From assembly GCA_033762375.1 (NCBI GenBank), contig JANRLQ010000026.1, positions 372,001 to 436,000 of the forward strand: a stretch of 64,000 nt of DNA. The letters run 5' to 3'. Both the position numbers and the translations under genes were made by a program. Below the pieces are notes generated by a model, which ran no database searches, had not been told where the DNA came from, and saw only the letters and a program-made list of their open reading frames with translations. Positions 1 through 8,303 of the stretch are shown here, in pieces. How positions within the stretch are numbered: the stretch's first letter is position 1; the number at the start of each line of letters is the position of its first letter. Source of the DNA: RDXT01 sp033762375. GTDB taxonomy: Bacteria; Bacteroidota; Bacteroidia; J057.

Positions 1-1674
1 CGCCAGCTCCTGCTCCTTGCGGATGTATCCGGCATACTTCACCTGAATCTCGGCTTGTTCCACGTAGAGCGTTGGCTGCTGGCTGACTACAGACTGGAGC
101 GCGGTGCTCACATGTGTCAGGCCTTCAAGCGTCACGTCCGGACGTGTCAGCAATTGGAGTGCTTTGGTCTTCTGGCGCAGCGGCGCGCTGCCGACTGACT
201 CCAGGTATCTGTTTACTTCCTCAGGAGCCAGGGATATCTCCGCGAGTGCGTCACAGATGGTCTGCACAGATTGTTTTTTTTCCAGCATCCGATCATACCG
301 TGCCTGTGAAGCCAGCCCAATCCGGTACCCGGTCTCTGTAAGACGGGTATCTGCATTGTCTTGCCGCAGCAGGGTACGAAACTCCGCCCGGGAGGTGAAC
401 ATACGATAGGGCTCTTCTGTGCCTTTGTTGACCAGATCGTCTATCAGCACGCCGATATACGCCTCGTCCCGACGCAGGATGAGTGGGTCTTGTTCCTTGA
501 GTTTTAGCGCTGCATTGATCCCGGCCATCAGGCCCTGACAAGCAGCCTCCTCGTAGCCAGTAGTCCCATTGATCTGTCCGGCAAAATACAGGTGCTCGAC
601 GAGGTGAGTCTCCAGCGTAAGCTTGAGCTGTGTCGGCGGGAAATAATCGTACTCGACCGCATAGCCAGGCCTGAACATACGCGCCTGCTCCAACCCCGGA
701 ATCGTCTGGAGGGCTTTGAACTGGACATCCTCCGGAAGTGAAGAAGAAAAACCATTTACATATACTTCTACCGTATTTCGCCCCTCTGGCTCCAGAAAAA
801 TCTGATGCCGGTCTTTATCTGCAAACCGGTTGATCTTATCCTCTATCGAAGGGCAATACCTTGGTCCCAGTCCCTGAATACGACCATTAAACATCGGGGA
901 GCGATCAAATCCCTCCTTGAGGTATTCATGCGTGCGCTCATGGGTATAGGTGATATAACAGGGCAGCTGATTGACCAGGTCAGGTGTATCCGTAAATGAA
1001 AATTTGCCGGGAGCTTCGTCTCCGGGTTGTTCTTCCAGGATGGCCCAGTTGATCGTGCGGCCATCCAGCCGGGGAGGCGTACCGGTTTTCATTCGCCCAC
1101 TCTGGAAACCCAAGTCAACGAGCTGGGCTGTAATACCTGTTGCGGCTCGCTCACCACTCCGTCCACCGCCAAAGTTTTTTTCGCCGATATGGATCAGGCC
1201 ATTCAGAAAAGTGCCATTGGTGAGTACCACAGCCCGGGCAGGTATCTCAACCCCCAACTGGGTCTTGACTCCAGCGACCCGGCCATCCTGCACGATCAGG
1301 CCCGTGACCATGTCCTGCCAGAAGTCTACGTTAGGGGTCCGCTCCAGCATCACGCGCCACGCCTCTGCAAATCGCATCCGATCACTCTGGGCACGGGGGC
1401 TCCACATAGCGGGTCCCTTAGAGCGATTGAGCATCCTAAACTGGATCATCGTTTCATCCGTGATGATACCAGAGTATCCACCCAGTGCATCTACCTCCCG
1501 GACCAATTGTCCTTTCGCGACACCTCCCATGGCAGGGTTGCAGGACATCTGCCCGATCACCCCCATGTTCATGGTGATCAGGAGGGTTTTCATTCCCATG
1601 TTGGCAGCAGATGCCGCAGCCTCACAGCCCGCATGCCCGGCACCTACTACTATCACATCGTATGAGGGAAACAT
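1..1674 (-). CDS. mnmG: tRNA uridine-5-carboxymethylaminomethyl modification enzyme MnmG (partial)
   Basis: MnmG (GidA) is the FAD-dependent partner of MnmE. Together they install the carboxymethylaminomethyl group at position 5 of wobble uridine 34 in certain tRNAs. The start codon is the ATG complementary to 1672-1674, and the protein begins MFPSYDVIVVGAGHAGCEAA. This holds the GxGxxG dinucleotide-binding loop. The family block MSCNPAMGGVAKGQLVRE follows near residue 45. The frame is open to the window edge (558 codons, ending EIQVKYAGYIRKEQELA), so roughly the last 65 residues of a normal 620-residue MnmG lie outside. It is the last gene of a leftward series. A TAnnTTTG-type element sits 43 bp upstream of the start, so it probably has its own promoter. 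Seen: motifs and start. Known: family function. Confidence 0.97.
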   Translation of the reverse strand, partial: MFPSYDVIVVGAGHAGCEAAASAANMGMKTLLITMNMGVIGQMSCNPAMGGVAKGQLVREVDALGGYSGIITDETMIQFRMLNRSKGPAMWSPRAQSDRMRFAEAWRVMLERTPNVDFWQDMVTGLIVQDGRVAGVKTQLGVEIPARAVVLTNGTFLNGLIHIGEKNFGGGRSGERAATGITAQLVDLGFQSGRMKTGTPPRLDGRTINWAILEEQPGDEAPGKFSFTDTPDLVNQLPCYITYTHERTHEYLKEGFDRSPMFNGRIQGLGPRYCPSIEDKINRFADKDRHQIFLEPEGRNTVEVYVNGFSSSLPEDVQFKALQTIPGLEQARMFRPGYAVEYDYFPPTQLKLTLETHLVEHLYFAGQINGTTGYEEAACQGLMAGINAALKLKEQDPLILRRDEAYIGVLIDDLVNKGTEEPYRMFTSRAEFRTLLRQDNADTRLTETGYRIGLASQARYDRMLEKKQSVQTICDALAEISLAPEEVNRYLESVGSAPLRQKTKALQLLTRPDVTLEGLTHVSTALQSVVSQQPTLYVEQAEIQVKYAGYIRKEQELA

Positions 1675-1716
1675 ATATTCTCTACTATTGAGGGGTCTGC
1701 AATGACCTATTGACTA

Positions 1717-1724
1717 CAAAGATA
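1717..1724 (-). promoter_or_regulatory. Candidate -7 promoter element for mnmG (TATCTTTG)
   Basis: On the minus strand the octamer TATCTTTG matches the Bacteroidota -7 consensus TAnnTTTG, 43 bp upstream of the mnmG ATG. I see no convincing TTTG/TTG -33 element at the usual spacing. A perfect inverted repeat TAAGGA-CGA-TCCTTA lies just upstream, around the stop codon of the preceding gene. It could act as a weak terminator or an operator. Confidence 0.5.
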
Positions 1725-1745
1725 CACCTTATGTAAGGATCGTCC

Positions 1746-3059
1746 TTATGTAACGGCCGACACGGCTTTGTGTTCGGGCGGATCCATGAGTTTTCGTTTT
1801 ACATAATATACCCAGATAGCCAGCGACAGGAAGGTATTGACGTAAAACAAGTACTCTACGGGTACTACGATGAGGTTATAAAAAACAACCAGTGTAGCCT
1901 TTAAGGAACCTAACGCAAAAAAATCAGGATCAAACCAGTTTTTTTTCCGGGCCCATGCAAACAAGCCCAGCAGCAGCACGGGGGTCAGCAGGCTACCATA
2001 TAGTTGAAGATCAAACAAGAGGTCAATCTGACTATCCGCAAAAAACTTGGACAAGCCCAGATTGATATGCGCATATGCCGGGTCAATCATACGATTGCGG
2101 CGGGCAAAATCCGGATACTCACCAGGGATGGAAAGGAAAAAGTCCAGGTTTTCAAACCCCCAGGGGATCAGAAAACATACCAACATCAGCACAGTGATCC
2201 CGCCAGCCAGCCAATAACTTTGCTTCCGGGATTGAAACAAAAACATATATATCACATATACCGGCACCCAAAACAGTAACGAGTACCGACTCAGCAAACA
2301 TCCTGTGATAGCGACTGCCTGCAGGAGGGGATTTTTTCGGGTGAGTGCATACCCCAGGAACATGTACCATCCCACCACTACCCCTTCTTCAGAAAAGCGA
2401 ATAAACCGCGCTACAATTTCTGCGAAAATGGACTCTGAGAGATTAAACGCAGGGATAAAAACCAGGAGCAGCCACCAGGTGTGTGAGCCTTTGATACTGG
2501 GTACAATCCTAACCACAGCCAACATCCCCAACACAACACCCGCGACAGTCCCCCAGCGTATGTCTAATCCAGCCAATTCAAACGGGACAAACGGCACCCA
2601 CATAGCGGGCAGGTAGATGGGCATAATTCCGCCCCAGACCTCTGGTATGGGCTCATAGATCGTGACACCCTGAATAAACCGCTGACACATCGCGCGGATA
2701 ATGGGCATCATATCTGCCTGATGGAAATCAAGCGGATGTGCCGCAATAATACGCCCACCAGCCTGAATCCACCACCAGGTCCCGGCGGCAAACAGTCCCC
2801 ACTTCAGGGCCACTACAATGGTGTTATACCAGCTACCAAACGAATCACTCCAGCGATACTGAACGGCAGGAAGTCGAAACATGGGCAGAATAGCAATCAC
2901 CAACCCGGCAATCACATATATGATTGAGGTGCGCGGGGTGACAGCCTTATTGAGCAACCAGAAAGAATTGCAGAGTGCTTCATAATGAACAGACAGGTAC
3001 AATACCACAAGTAGCACCCAGGCCTTCCAGTCCTGCATCAAGCGAGAAACGTACGACAT
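1746..3059 (-). CDS. Multi-pass membrane protein, possible glycosyltransferase of the GT87/DUF2029 type
   Basis: This 437-residue protein is hydrophobic throughout, with about ten predicted membrane segments. The stretch GGIMPIYLPAMWVPFVP followed by further hydrophobic segments resembles polyprenol-phosphate-dependent mannosyl/arabinosyltransferase-like proteins (DUF2029/GT87). I see no decisive catalytic motif, so substrate and activity are unassigned. The ATG (complement of 3057-3059) lies only 12 bp from the first parS palindrome, so the leader of this gene would be covered by ParB. The gene runs in the same direction as ybeY upstream and mnmG downstream. The C-terminus is a short charged tail (RKLMDPPEHKAVSAVT) consistent with a cytoplasmic end. 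Seen: topology. Inference: GT-like function. Confidence 0.7.
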   Translation of the reverse strand: MSYVSRLMQDWKAWVLLVVLYLSVHYEALCNSFWLLNKAVTPRTSIIYVIAGLVIAILPMFRLPAVQYRWSDSFGSWYNTIVVALKWGLFAAGTWWWIQAGGRIIAAHPLDFHQADMMPIIRAMCQRFIQGVTIYEPIPEVWGGIMPIYLPAMWVPFVPFELAGLDIRWGTVAGVVLGMLAVVRIVPSIKGSHTWWLLLVFIPAFNLSESIFAEIVARFIRFSEEGVVVGWYMFLGYALTRKNPLLQAVAITGCLLSRYSLLFWVPVYVIYMFLFQSRKQSYWLAGGITVLMLVCFLIPWGFENLDFFLSIPGEYPDFARRNRMIDPAYAHINLGLSKFFADSQIDLLFDLQLYGSLLTPVLLLGLFAWARKKNWFDPDFFALGSLKATLVVFYNLIVVPVEYLFYVNTFLSLAIWVYYVKRKLMDPPEHKAVSAVT

Positions 3060-3070
3060 ACATTTTGTTT

Positions 3071-3088
3071 ATGTTCCACGTGGAACAT
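3071..3088. other. parS: parS centromere site 1 (ATGTTCCACGTGGAACAT)
   Basis: This is a perfect 18-bp palindrome whose 16-bp core TGTTCCACGTGGAACA fits the chromosomal ParB (Spo0J) binding consensus TGTTnCACGTGnAACA. An identical copy lies 69 bp away at 3140-3157. Together they fill the only gap between ybeY and the membrane protein gene. parS sites normally lie close to oriC, and the oriC proposed here begins about 6.3 kb to the right. ParB is known to load at parS as a CTP-dependent clamp and to recruit SMC. The identity is inferred from sequence and location. Confidence 0.92.
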
Positions 3089-3139
3089 TCAGATAGTATT
3101 CACCCTTCAAAAACACCAAACGATTCATTCCAGATACCC

Positions 3140-3157
3140 ATGTTCCACGTGGAACAT
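3140..3157. other. parS: parS centromere site 2 (ATGTTCCACGTGGAACAT)
   Basis: The second identical copy of the 18-bp palindrome directly abuts the TAA stop codon of ybeY (complement of 3157-3159). Its last base is the first base of that stop triplet. The centre-to-centre spacing to site 1 is 69 bp, about 6.6 helical turns. Two identical 18-bp palindromes in under 90 bp cannot plausibly be chance, which strengthens the parS call for both. Confidence 0.92.
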
Positions 3158-3585
3158 TAGAAAGAACGAAGCGACAATGCCTCATCCTCCGCCTTTCGCA
3201 TCAACATTTCTGCCTCTCCATGATCATCTAACCCGAGCAGGTGTAAGACGCCATGAATCATCACCCTGTGTAATTCGTCCTCAAATGACACCCTGTACTC
3301 GGCAGCATTGTCACGGACTCTGTCTACACTGATATATATGTCAGCAGCTACGCCCTCTATCCCAGGCTCTTCTGTAGGGAAAGTCAGAATATCTGTATAG
3401 TAGTCATGGTTCAGATAGGCTCGATTTAGCCCCAATAAAAACTCATCAGAGCAGAAGATATAGGCAATCGAGCCTGCGGAGGATTGGTATCGGGCCATAA
3501 CAGCGAGGACCCAGTCTTTGACTGAGTCCTCTTGGGTAAGTGAAAAGTCGGTATCCTCTGAAAAAAAGGTGATACGAGAATCCAT
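3157..3585 (-). CDS. ybeY: Endoribonuclease / rRNA maturation factor YbeY
   Basis: YbeY is a single-strand metallo-endoribonuclease involved in 16S rRNA 3'-end maturation and ribosome quality control. The 142-residue protein carries the signature HGVLHLLGLDDH near residues 111-122. His111 and His115 are spaced as usual (HxxxH). The third His (His122) follows after six residues rather than the usual five (HLxGYDH). The NxxYLNHDYYTDILTFP block at about 54-70 is also typical. Its ATG overlaps the stop of the preceding ATP-binding protein gene by one base (TGATG), so the two are translationally linked. It ends directly on a parS site. The arrangement DUF4175 / ATPase / ybeY / mnmG recurs in Bacteroidota. 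Confidence 0.95.
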   Translation of the reverse strand: MDSRITFFSEDTDFSLTQEDSVKDWVLAVMARYQSSAGSIAYIFCSDEFLLGLNRAYLNHDYYTDILTFPTEEPGIEGVAADIYISVDRVRDNAAEYRVSFEDELHRVMIHGVLHLLGLDDHGEAEMLMRKAEDEALSLRSF

Positions 3586-4016
3586 CAGATGTTAAAAATT
3601 AACTGAGCAATACGCCCACTGTCCAAAAAGGAAAGCTCATCGGAGAGTTGCTGCATCAAAAAAACGCCCCGCCCCCCTATGTTAATCAGGTTTTCCGGAG
3701 CAGTCGGATCAGAAAGATTATTGGGATCAAACCCAGGTCCTTCATCCCGTACCCTGACGGTAAGGCGATAAGACCCCAGGGTTTCAAACTCGACCCAGAC
3801 CAGCTTGTCTGGATCTGATTTGTTGCCGTGTATGATGGAGTTATTGACCGCTTCTGTCACAGCGACAATTACATTTCCATACACGTCATCCTTGAAATCA
3901 AGCTCGTGGCTGATTTCATCTATCGCCGACTCCACTAGGTGAATGGCGTCAGGTGTACTATTGAGTACCAAGTGTCTGGTAAACATCACCTTTTGCGCTT
4001 CAGACTGGTTACTCAT
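3585..4016 (-). CDS. RsbW-like ATP-binding (HATPase_c_2) protein
   Basis: This is a 143-residue GHKL-fold protein resembling the anti-sigma factor / serine kinase RsbW. The N-box EAVNNSIIHGN lies at about 55-65, the G1 box DEGPGFD at 91-97, and the G2 box GGRGVFLM at 114-121, so ATP binding should be intact. There is no partner sigma factor or anti-anti-sigma (STAS) protein in the window. In Bacteroidota this protein is regularly found between a DUF4175 protein and ybeY, and its target is unknown to me. It overlaps the DUF4175 gene by 8 bp and ybeY by 1 bp, which indicates one operon. Family assignment is firm; physiological role is not. Confidence 0.9.
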   Translation of the reverse strand: MSNQSEAQKVMFTRHLVLNSTPDAIHLVESAIDEISHELDFKDDVYGNVIVAVTEAVNNSIIHGNKSDPDKLVWVEFETLGSYRLTVRVRDEGPGFDPNNLSDPTAPENLINIGGRGVFLMQQLSDELSFLDSGRIAQLIFNI

Positions 4017-7000
4017 CAGAACCTTCTAACATTTTAAAGTATTGCTCGATCAAGATGATGAAATCGCTGGAATATTCCAACTTGTTCGTCTTAAGGAGTT
4101 CCTGGCGTATCCGGTTTTTATAGGACTCAATGTCCAACTCCTCCGGAGAGGTTCTCTCGCCGAGGGTGGCTGTACGGGACTCGCGTTTCTCATCCAGCTC
4201 CCGCTCCCGTACGCTGCGCTCAGCCTGAAGCAGACGGCTCAATATCTGCTGCTGACGCATCAGCGTCTCTGCCGTCAGTTGTTTGTTGACCATCTCTTGC
4301 TCACTCTGCTTCATGTCTTCCATGATCTTCTCGGCATCCCCCAGGCTCTGGCCACCTTCTTGTTTGATCTTTTCGTGTGCCTCCTGAAGTTGCTTCCGAA
4401 TCGCCTCCTGCTGAGCTGCCATTTCTGAGAGTTTCTGACCATCCATCTGGCCGGACTGCATCATCTCCCGCATCATGCGATTGAGTTCCTGCTGCTTCTG
4501 CGACATACCCTGCATCTGTGGTTTCTGACCACCGGGTTTCTGACACATGCCGTTTCCGGACTTGGCATTCATCATTTGCTGCTGCACCTGCTGCATTACT
4601 TCAGAGAGCATGTTCGCAAGATTGTTGATGCTGGTCATTGCAGACTGCTGGTGAAAATTCACGCGCTGCACTTGTTTGTTGCGGAAGTATGTCTGTGACT
4701 CCGCCATATGGCGATTGATGGCCTTGCTCTCGTCCAGCACAAACTTCTGTATTTGGAATACTTTGTTCGCAAGTGACTCCAGGCTATCCTGAACCAGACG
4801 CATATCATCCTGAAGTTTTTTCTGCTGCTGCCCTTTTTCGACCAGGACGGGATCGCCCTGCTTCAGGCTCTGAACTTCATTTCGCAGGTCTTCCTGATCA
4901 AAGGAAAGCTTCAGCAGGTTTTCAAGCAGCTCGCGGAGATGTTCCAGGTTTTGGGAGTCCTGGGACTGCATAGACTCCATTTGCATGTTGCTGAGCTGAT
5001 CGGACATTTCCTGGAGTTTTTGCTGCGCTTGTTTTTGAGACTCTCCAGCTTGCTGCTTGGATTGCTGTCCGGCTTTTTTACTTCCTTTAGCTTCAGAGGC
5101 ACTAGACTCAGCTGACTTTTCCAGTTCTTCTGATGCTTCATCCATGCTGCTTTCAGCCTGCTCCGCATCTTGTTTTAAGTCAGACATCGCATCTGCGTCT
5201 GGCGTCTCTGTTTTTTCTTTCATCTCAGCGAGTTCATCCAGGTCTTTTTGCAACTCTTCAGCTTGCTTGCTGAGGTCTTCCTGGCGGTCGGACAGATTTT
5301 GAAGTTCTTCTGGCTTGTCTGCTTTCTGGAGTTTTTCGTTCAGCATGTTCTGCTTATTCTCCAGGTTGTCCACCTTATTGATGAGTTCGTCTACTTTCTG
5401 CTGTACCTCCAGTTGTTTCATCAGTTCAAGGGTACGCTCCAGGCTTTTGCGCAGGTCTTCGTCATTCATCCTGAGCTGATCGAGTTTCTGTCGCATATCC
5501 TCAGGTGTGATGGACTCCATCTTTTCCTGGAGCTCTTCGAGCATTTTTTTGATTTCTTCATTCTGAAGGTCTTCCATGAACTTATTGAGCTCCTCATACT
5601 TTTCCAGGGTCTGCTCAGAGATCATCTGATTTTCCTGGAGTTTTTCTTTGTTTTGCTCAAACTGCTCCTGGGTCCGCTGCATGTCTTCCATCATCTGCTG
5701 ATGCTCCTTCAGCATACGCTCGACTTCCCGCCGGTCATCAAAAGAAAGCTTGCGCTGCTCAAGCAGTTTTTCCTGCATTTTCCGATAGGCTTCTTCCAGC
5801 TCATCAGATTTATCCTTGAGTGCTTCGACATCTTTTTTGACCTCTCGCTGGGCTTGTTCGGCCTCCTCGTAGCGAGCATCCAGGGTCGGATAGATGACCT
5901 TAAAGACTGAGCTGGTCGTGGCTTTGGGGCTGGCAATACCGTCATTGTCCCAGACCTTAATGAAGTATTCCATTTCGTCTCCCTCCCGCAGCCCTAACAA
6001 TGTCAGGTCTATCAGGTAACTCTGGGGCTGTAGCAGAATCGCAGGGTCAAGGCTCAGGTCATACGCTTTATAATCTTGTGTCACCGCAGTAGCTCCCCCG
6101 GATCGGGTAAACCGGTAGAAGAGGGTCATACGCGTAAACCCATAATCATCTCCGATCTCCAGGTCCAGCGGCATTTGAGTATCAAGATTGATCTTAAACT
6201 CATTGCTGGGAGAGAGTACGTAGATTGAGGGATAACGATCCGGCATTACACTCACCCGATAGGTTACGGTGTCTTGATTGAGTATTTGATCCGGCGACTG
6301 GAGCGACATATAGTAGGTCATGTCCTCCATCATGCGCTGCGACAGCAAAAAGGGTTTGTCGTCAGCATTCCGTACAAAGGGTAAGCGGCGGGTTTTGTGT
6401 GCCATCAGCCAGACATCCGTCACTGCACCCTGAGGGGTCAGTTCCCAGGTCAGTACTGATCCCCGGAGCAGCTTGATGTCACCTATGTTTTCGTTTAGCA
6501 CCTGCTCCGGCAATCGGGTATAAGCAGGCGGCTGTACACGAAGTTTGAAATTTTTAATAAATGGACGTTTCAGCACTTTGATGTTTTGTGTAGCTGTCCT
6601 TGCATCAGGATTTCCTACATAAAACTGTATATCGTCCCGCACCTCGGGAAATACGTACGTGAAAGTCGTCGGAGACTCCCGGACCAGGGTGTAGTCCATG
6701 AATGCAGCATCCGGCCGGGAGGTGTCATGTATATACACAAACAACTCTCCGGGAAGCTGGTCTCCGGTAGCCGTAACGGTCATTTCTAACCGGTCTCCTG
6801 CGACCACCTGCTCAGGTACCCCACTGATGGTAAGCTGAAATGGCGGAGGGGGAATAAATTGTTTGTTGTAATGAATCAGACGATGTCCTGAGGCCGCCAT
6901 CCAGTCCGGATTGATGACATAACTCAGCATAAACATCACGACGGGGACTAGCAGGTACCAAAGGTATTTACGGTTCAGGCTCAGGTTGATCCCCGTACTG

Positions 7001-7425
7001 ATTTTGACAGGCACGATCTCGGCAGCTTTCCGATCCATCGCAGCCCATGCCAGGATATTTTCCTGATCAGCCAATGCCCGGAGCTGTAAGAGATTGAGGA
7101 GTTTGTCACTGATCTGGGGAAAAAGTTTTTGTACCAGATTAGCGACCTGCACATCATTGATACCTGGTGCGATCATCATCAACTGTGACACAGGCCACAG
7201 GACCATGTATCCCCCCACTCCTATCAAGACCGTTCCGAGACCAAATACAATCGCGGTACGCACCCCGGACGAAAACCCGAAAATGCCTTCCCCCCACAGG
7301 GCCACCAACACCATCGAGCTGGCCAGCAAGGCCAGTATCAGGGTCCCTCTGATGATCTTGTCCACGTAGTACTTACGCCGGAACTCTCGCATCTGCTGAT
7401 CCAGCGCTACCTGATGCTGCGTCAT
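4009..7425 (-). CDS. DUF4175 family giant membrane-anchored coiled-coil protein
   Basis: This 1138-residue protein is of a type common in Bacteroidota and without known function. The N-terminus has hydrophobic segments at about 24-43, 57-79 and 153-170. A predicted beta-rich region (about 190-520) follows, beginning with FIPPPPFQLTISGVPEQVVAG. The remainder (about 525-1138) is almost entirely charged and Gln/Met-rich coiled coil, with a low-complexity stretch near 790-850 (Ser/Ala/Gln/Lys) and another near 985-1040 (Met/Gln/Gly). The layout suggests an inner-membrane anchor with a large helical bundle. It is the first gene of a tight operon with the RsbW-like ATPase (8-bp overlap) and ybeY. 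About 110 bp separate it from xth upstream, so a promoter is expected at 7426-7535. I found no convincing -7 element there. Confidence 0.88.
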   Translation of the reverse strand: MTQHQVALDQQMREFRRKYYVDKIIRGTLILALLASSMVLVALWGEGIFGFSSGVRTAIVFGLGTVLIGVGGYMVLWPVSQLMMIAPGINDVQVANLVQKLFPQISDKLLNLLQLRALADQENILAWAAMDRKAAEIVPVKISTGINLSLNRKYLWYLLVPVVMFMLSYVINPDWMAASGHRLIHYNKQFIPPPPFQLTISGVPEQVVAGDRLEMTVTATGDQLPGELFVYIHDTSRPDAAFMDYTLVRESPTTFTYVFPEVRDDIQFYVGNPDARTATQNIKVLKRPFIKNFKLRVQPPAYTRLPEQVLNENIGDIKLLRGSVLTWELTPQGAVTDVWLMAHKTRRLPFVRNADDKPFLLSQRMMEDMTYYMSLQSPDQILNQDTVTYRVSVMPDRYPSIYVLSPSNEFKINLDTQMPLDLEIGDDYGFTRMTLFYRFTRSGGATAVTQDYKAYDLSLDPAILLQPQSYLIDLTLLGLREGDEMEYFIKVWDNDGIASPKATTSSVFKVIYPTLDARYEEAEQAQREVKKDVEALKDKSDELEEAYRKMQEKLLEQRKLSFDDRREVERMLKEHQQMMEDMQRTQEQFEQNKEKLQENQMISEQTLEKYEELNKFMEDLQNEEIKKMLEELQEKMESITPEDMRQKLDQLRMNDEDLRKSLERTLELMKQLEVQQKVDELINKVDNLENKQNMLNEKLQKADKPEELQNLSDRQEDLSKQAEELQKDLDELAEMKEKTETPDADAMSDLKQDAEQAESSMDEASEELEKSAESSASEAKGSKKAGQQSKQQAGESQKQAQQKLQEMSDQLSNMQMESMQSQDSQNLEHLRELLENLLKLSFDQEDLRNEVQSLKQGDPVLVEKGQQQKKLQDDMRLVQDSLESLANKVFQIQKFVLDESKAINRHMAESQTYFRNKQVQRVNFHQQSAMTSINNLANMLSEVMQQVQQQMMNAKSGNGMCQKPGGQKPQMQGMSQKQQELNRMMREMMQSGQMDGQKLSEMAAQQEAIRKQLQEAHEKIKQEGGQSLGDAEKIMEDMKQSEQEMVNKQLTAETLMRQQQILSRLLQAERSVRERELDEKRESRTATLGERTSPEELDIESYKNRIRQELLKTNKLEYSSDFIILIEQYFKMLEGSDE

Positions 7426-7535
7426 ACTGCTTTGGTTGGGTATAAACGGAGTAACTCAGTCTCAATATACATATTTAATTTTATATGTGTCCCCTACCAA
7501 TACGTCAGAATAGGTCGGGGGTTGGGCTCAAACAA

Positions 7536-8303
7536 TCAGACATCCAGTGTCATCATGACAGGGCAGTGGTCAGAGTGCTCAACATCGTTCAAAATATCAG
7601 CTGAGGTGCATTTGGCAGCGAGTGCGTCAGTGACCATATGGTAGTCTATCCGCCAGCCTTTGTTTTTGAGACGAGCCTGAAACCGGAAGCTCCACCAGGA
7701 GTATTTTTTCACGCTTGGGTTGAGTTTTCTATACACATCAGTAAATCCAGCGGCAATCAACTCCGACATCCAGGCACGCTCGTGCGGCAGGAAACCAGAG
7801 CTTTTTTTATTCCCGACCGGATCATGAATGTCTATTGCTTCATGACATATATTAAAATCTCCACACACGACGAGGTTGGGGATCTCTGTTTTGAGCTGCT
7901 GAAGGTACGGCAGAAAGTCCGCCAGAAACTCTTCCTTCACGCCTTGCCGGTCTTCACCGCTGGAGCCAGAAGGCAGGTACACACTCATCACGGAGTAGCC
8001 GTCAAAGTCAGCCCGCAGGACACGTCCCTCAAGGTCGTATTTTTCGATGCCGCAGCCATAGGCGAGCTGGCGGGGCTCTTCTTTGCAGAGGATCGCCACA
8101 CCGCTATAGCCTTTTTTTTGGGCTGAGTGCCAATACGTATAGTAGCCGGGCGGATTGAGAATATCGGGCGTGAGCTGGTCTGGCTGAGCCTTAGTCTCCT
8201 GCAAGCACAGGACATCAGGCTGCGCGGTGGCGAGCCAGTTCAGAAATCCCTTGCTCATTGCGGATCGGATTCCGTTTACATTGTAGGAGATCAGGGTCTT
8301 CAT
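7536..8303 (-). CDS. xth: Exodeoxyribonuclease III (AP endonuclease)
   Basis: This 255-residue enzyme of the Mg-dependent EEP superfamily cuts DNA at abasic sites and degrades 3' ends in base excision repair. All family motifs are visible: YNVNGIRS near the N-terminus, LQETK (metal-binding Glu), VYLPSGS, VVCGDFNI (catalytic Asp/Asn), WRIDYH and the C-terminal HSDHCPV with the catalytic His. Length and start match the family. Its ATG overlaps the TGA of thiL by four bases (ATGA), so it is translationally coupled to thiL and both are read away from oriC. Confidence 0.96.
   Translation of the reverse strand: MKTLISYNVNGIRSAMSKGFLNWLATAQPDVLCLQETKAQPDQLTPDILNPPGYYTYWHSAQKKGYSGVAILCKEEPRQLAYGCGIEKYDLEGRVLRADFDGYSVMSVYLPSGSSGEDRQGVKEEFLADFLPYLQQLKTEIPNLVVCGDFNICHEAIDIHDPVGNKKSSGFLPHERAWMSELIAAGFTDVYRKLNPSVKKYSWWSFRFQARLKNKGWRIDYHMVTDALAAKCTSADILNDVEHSDHCPVMMTLDV

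Noticed and set aside
971..1705. A 244-codon plus-strand frame opposite mnmG
   Set aside because: The minus frame encodes unmistakable MnmG over the same bases; the plus frame has no conserved motif.
5248..5910. A 220-codon plus-strand frame rich in Leu/Phe opposite the DUF4175 gene
   Set aside because: The apparent membrane protein is the antisense of Glu/Lys/Gln-rich coiled coil, which always gives Leu/Phe-rich shadows. No start signal or family supports it.
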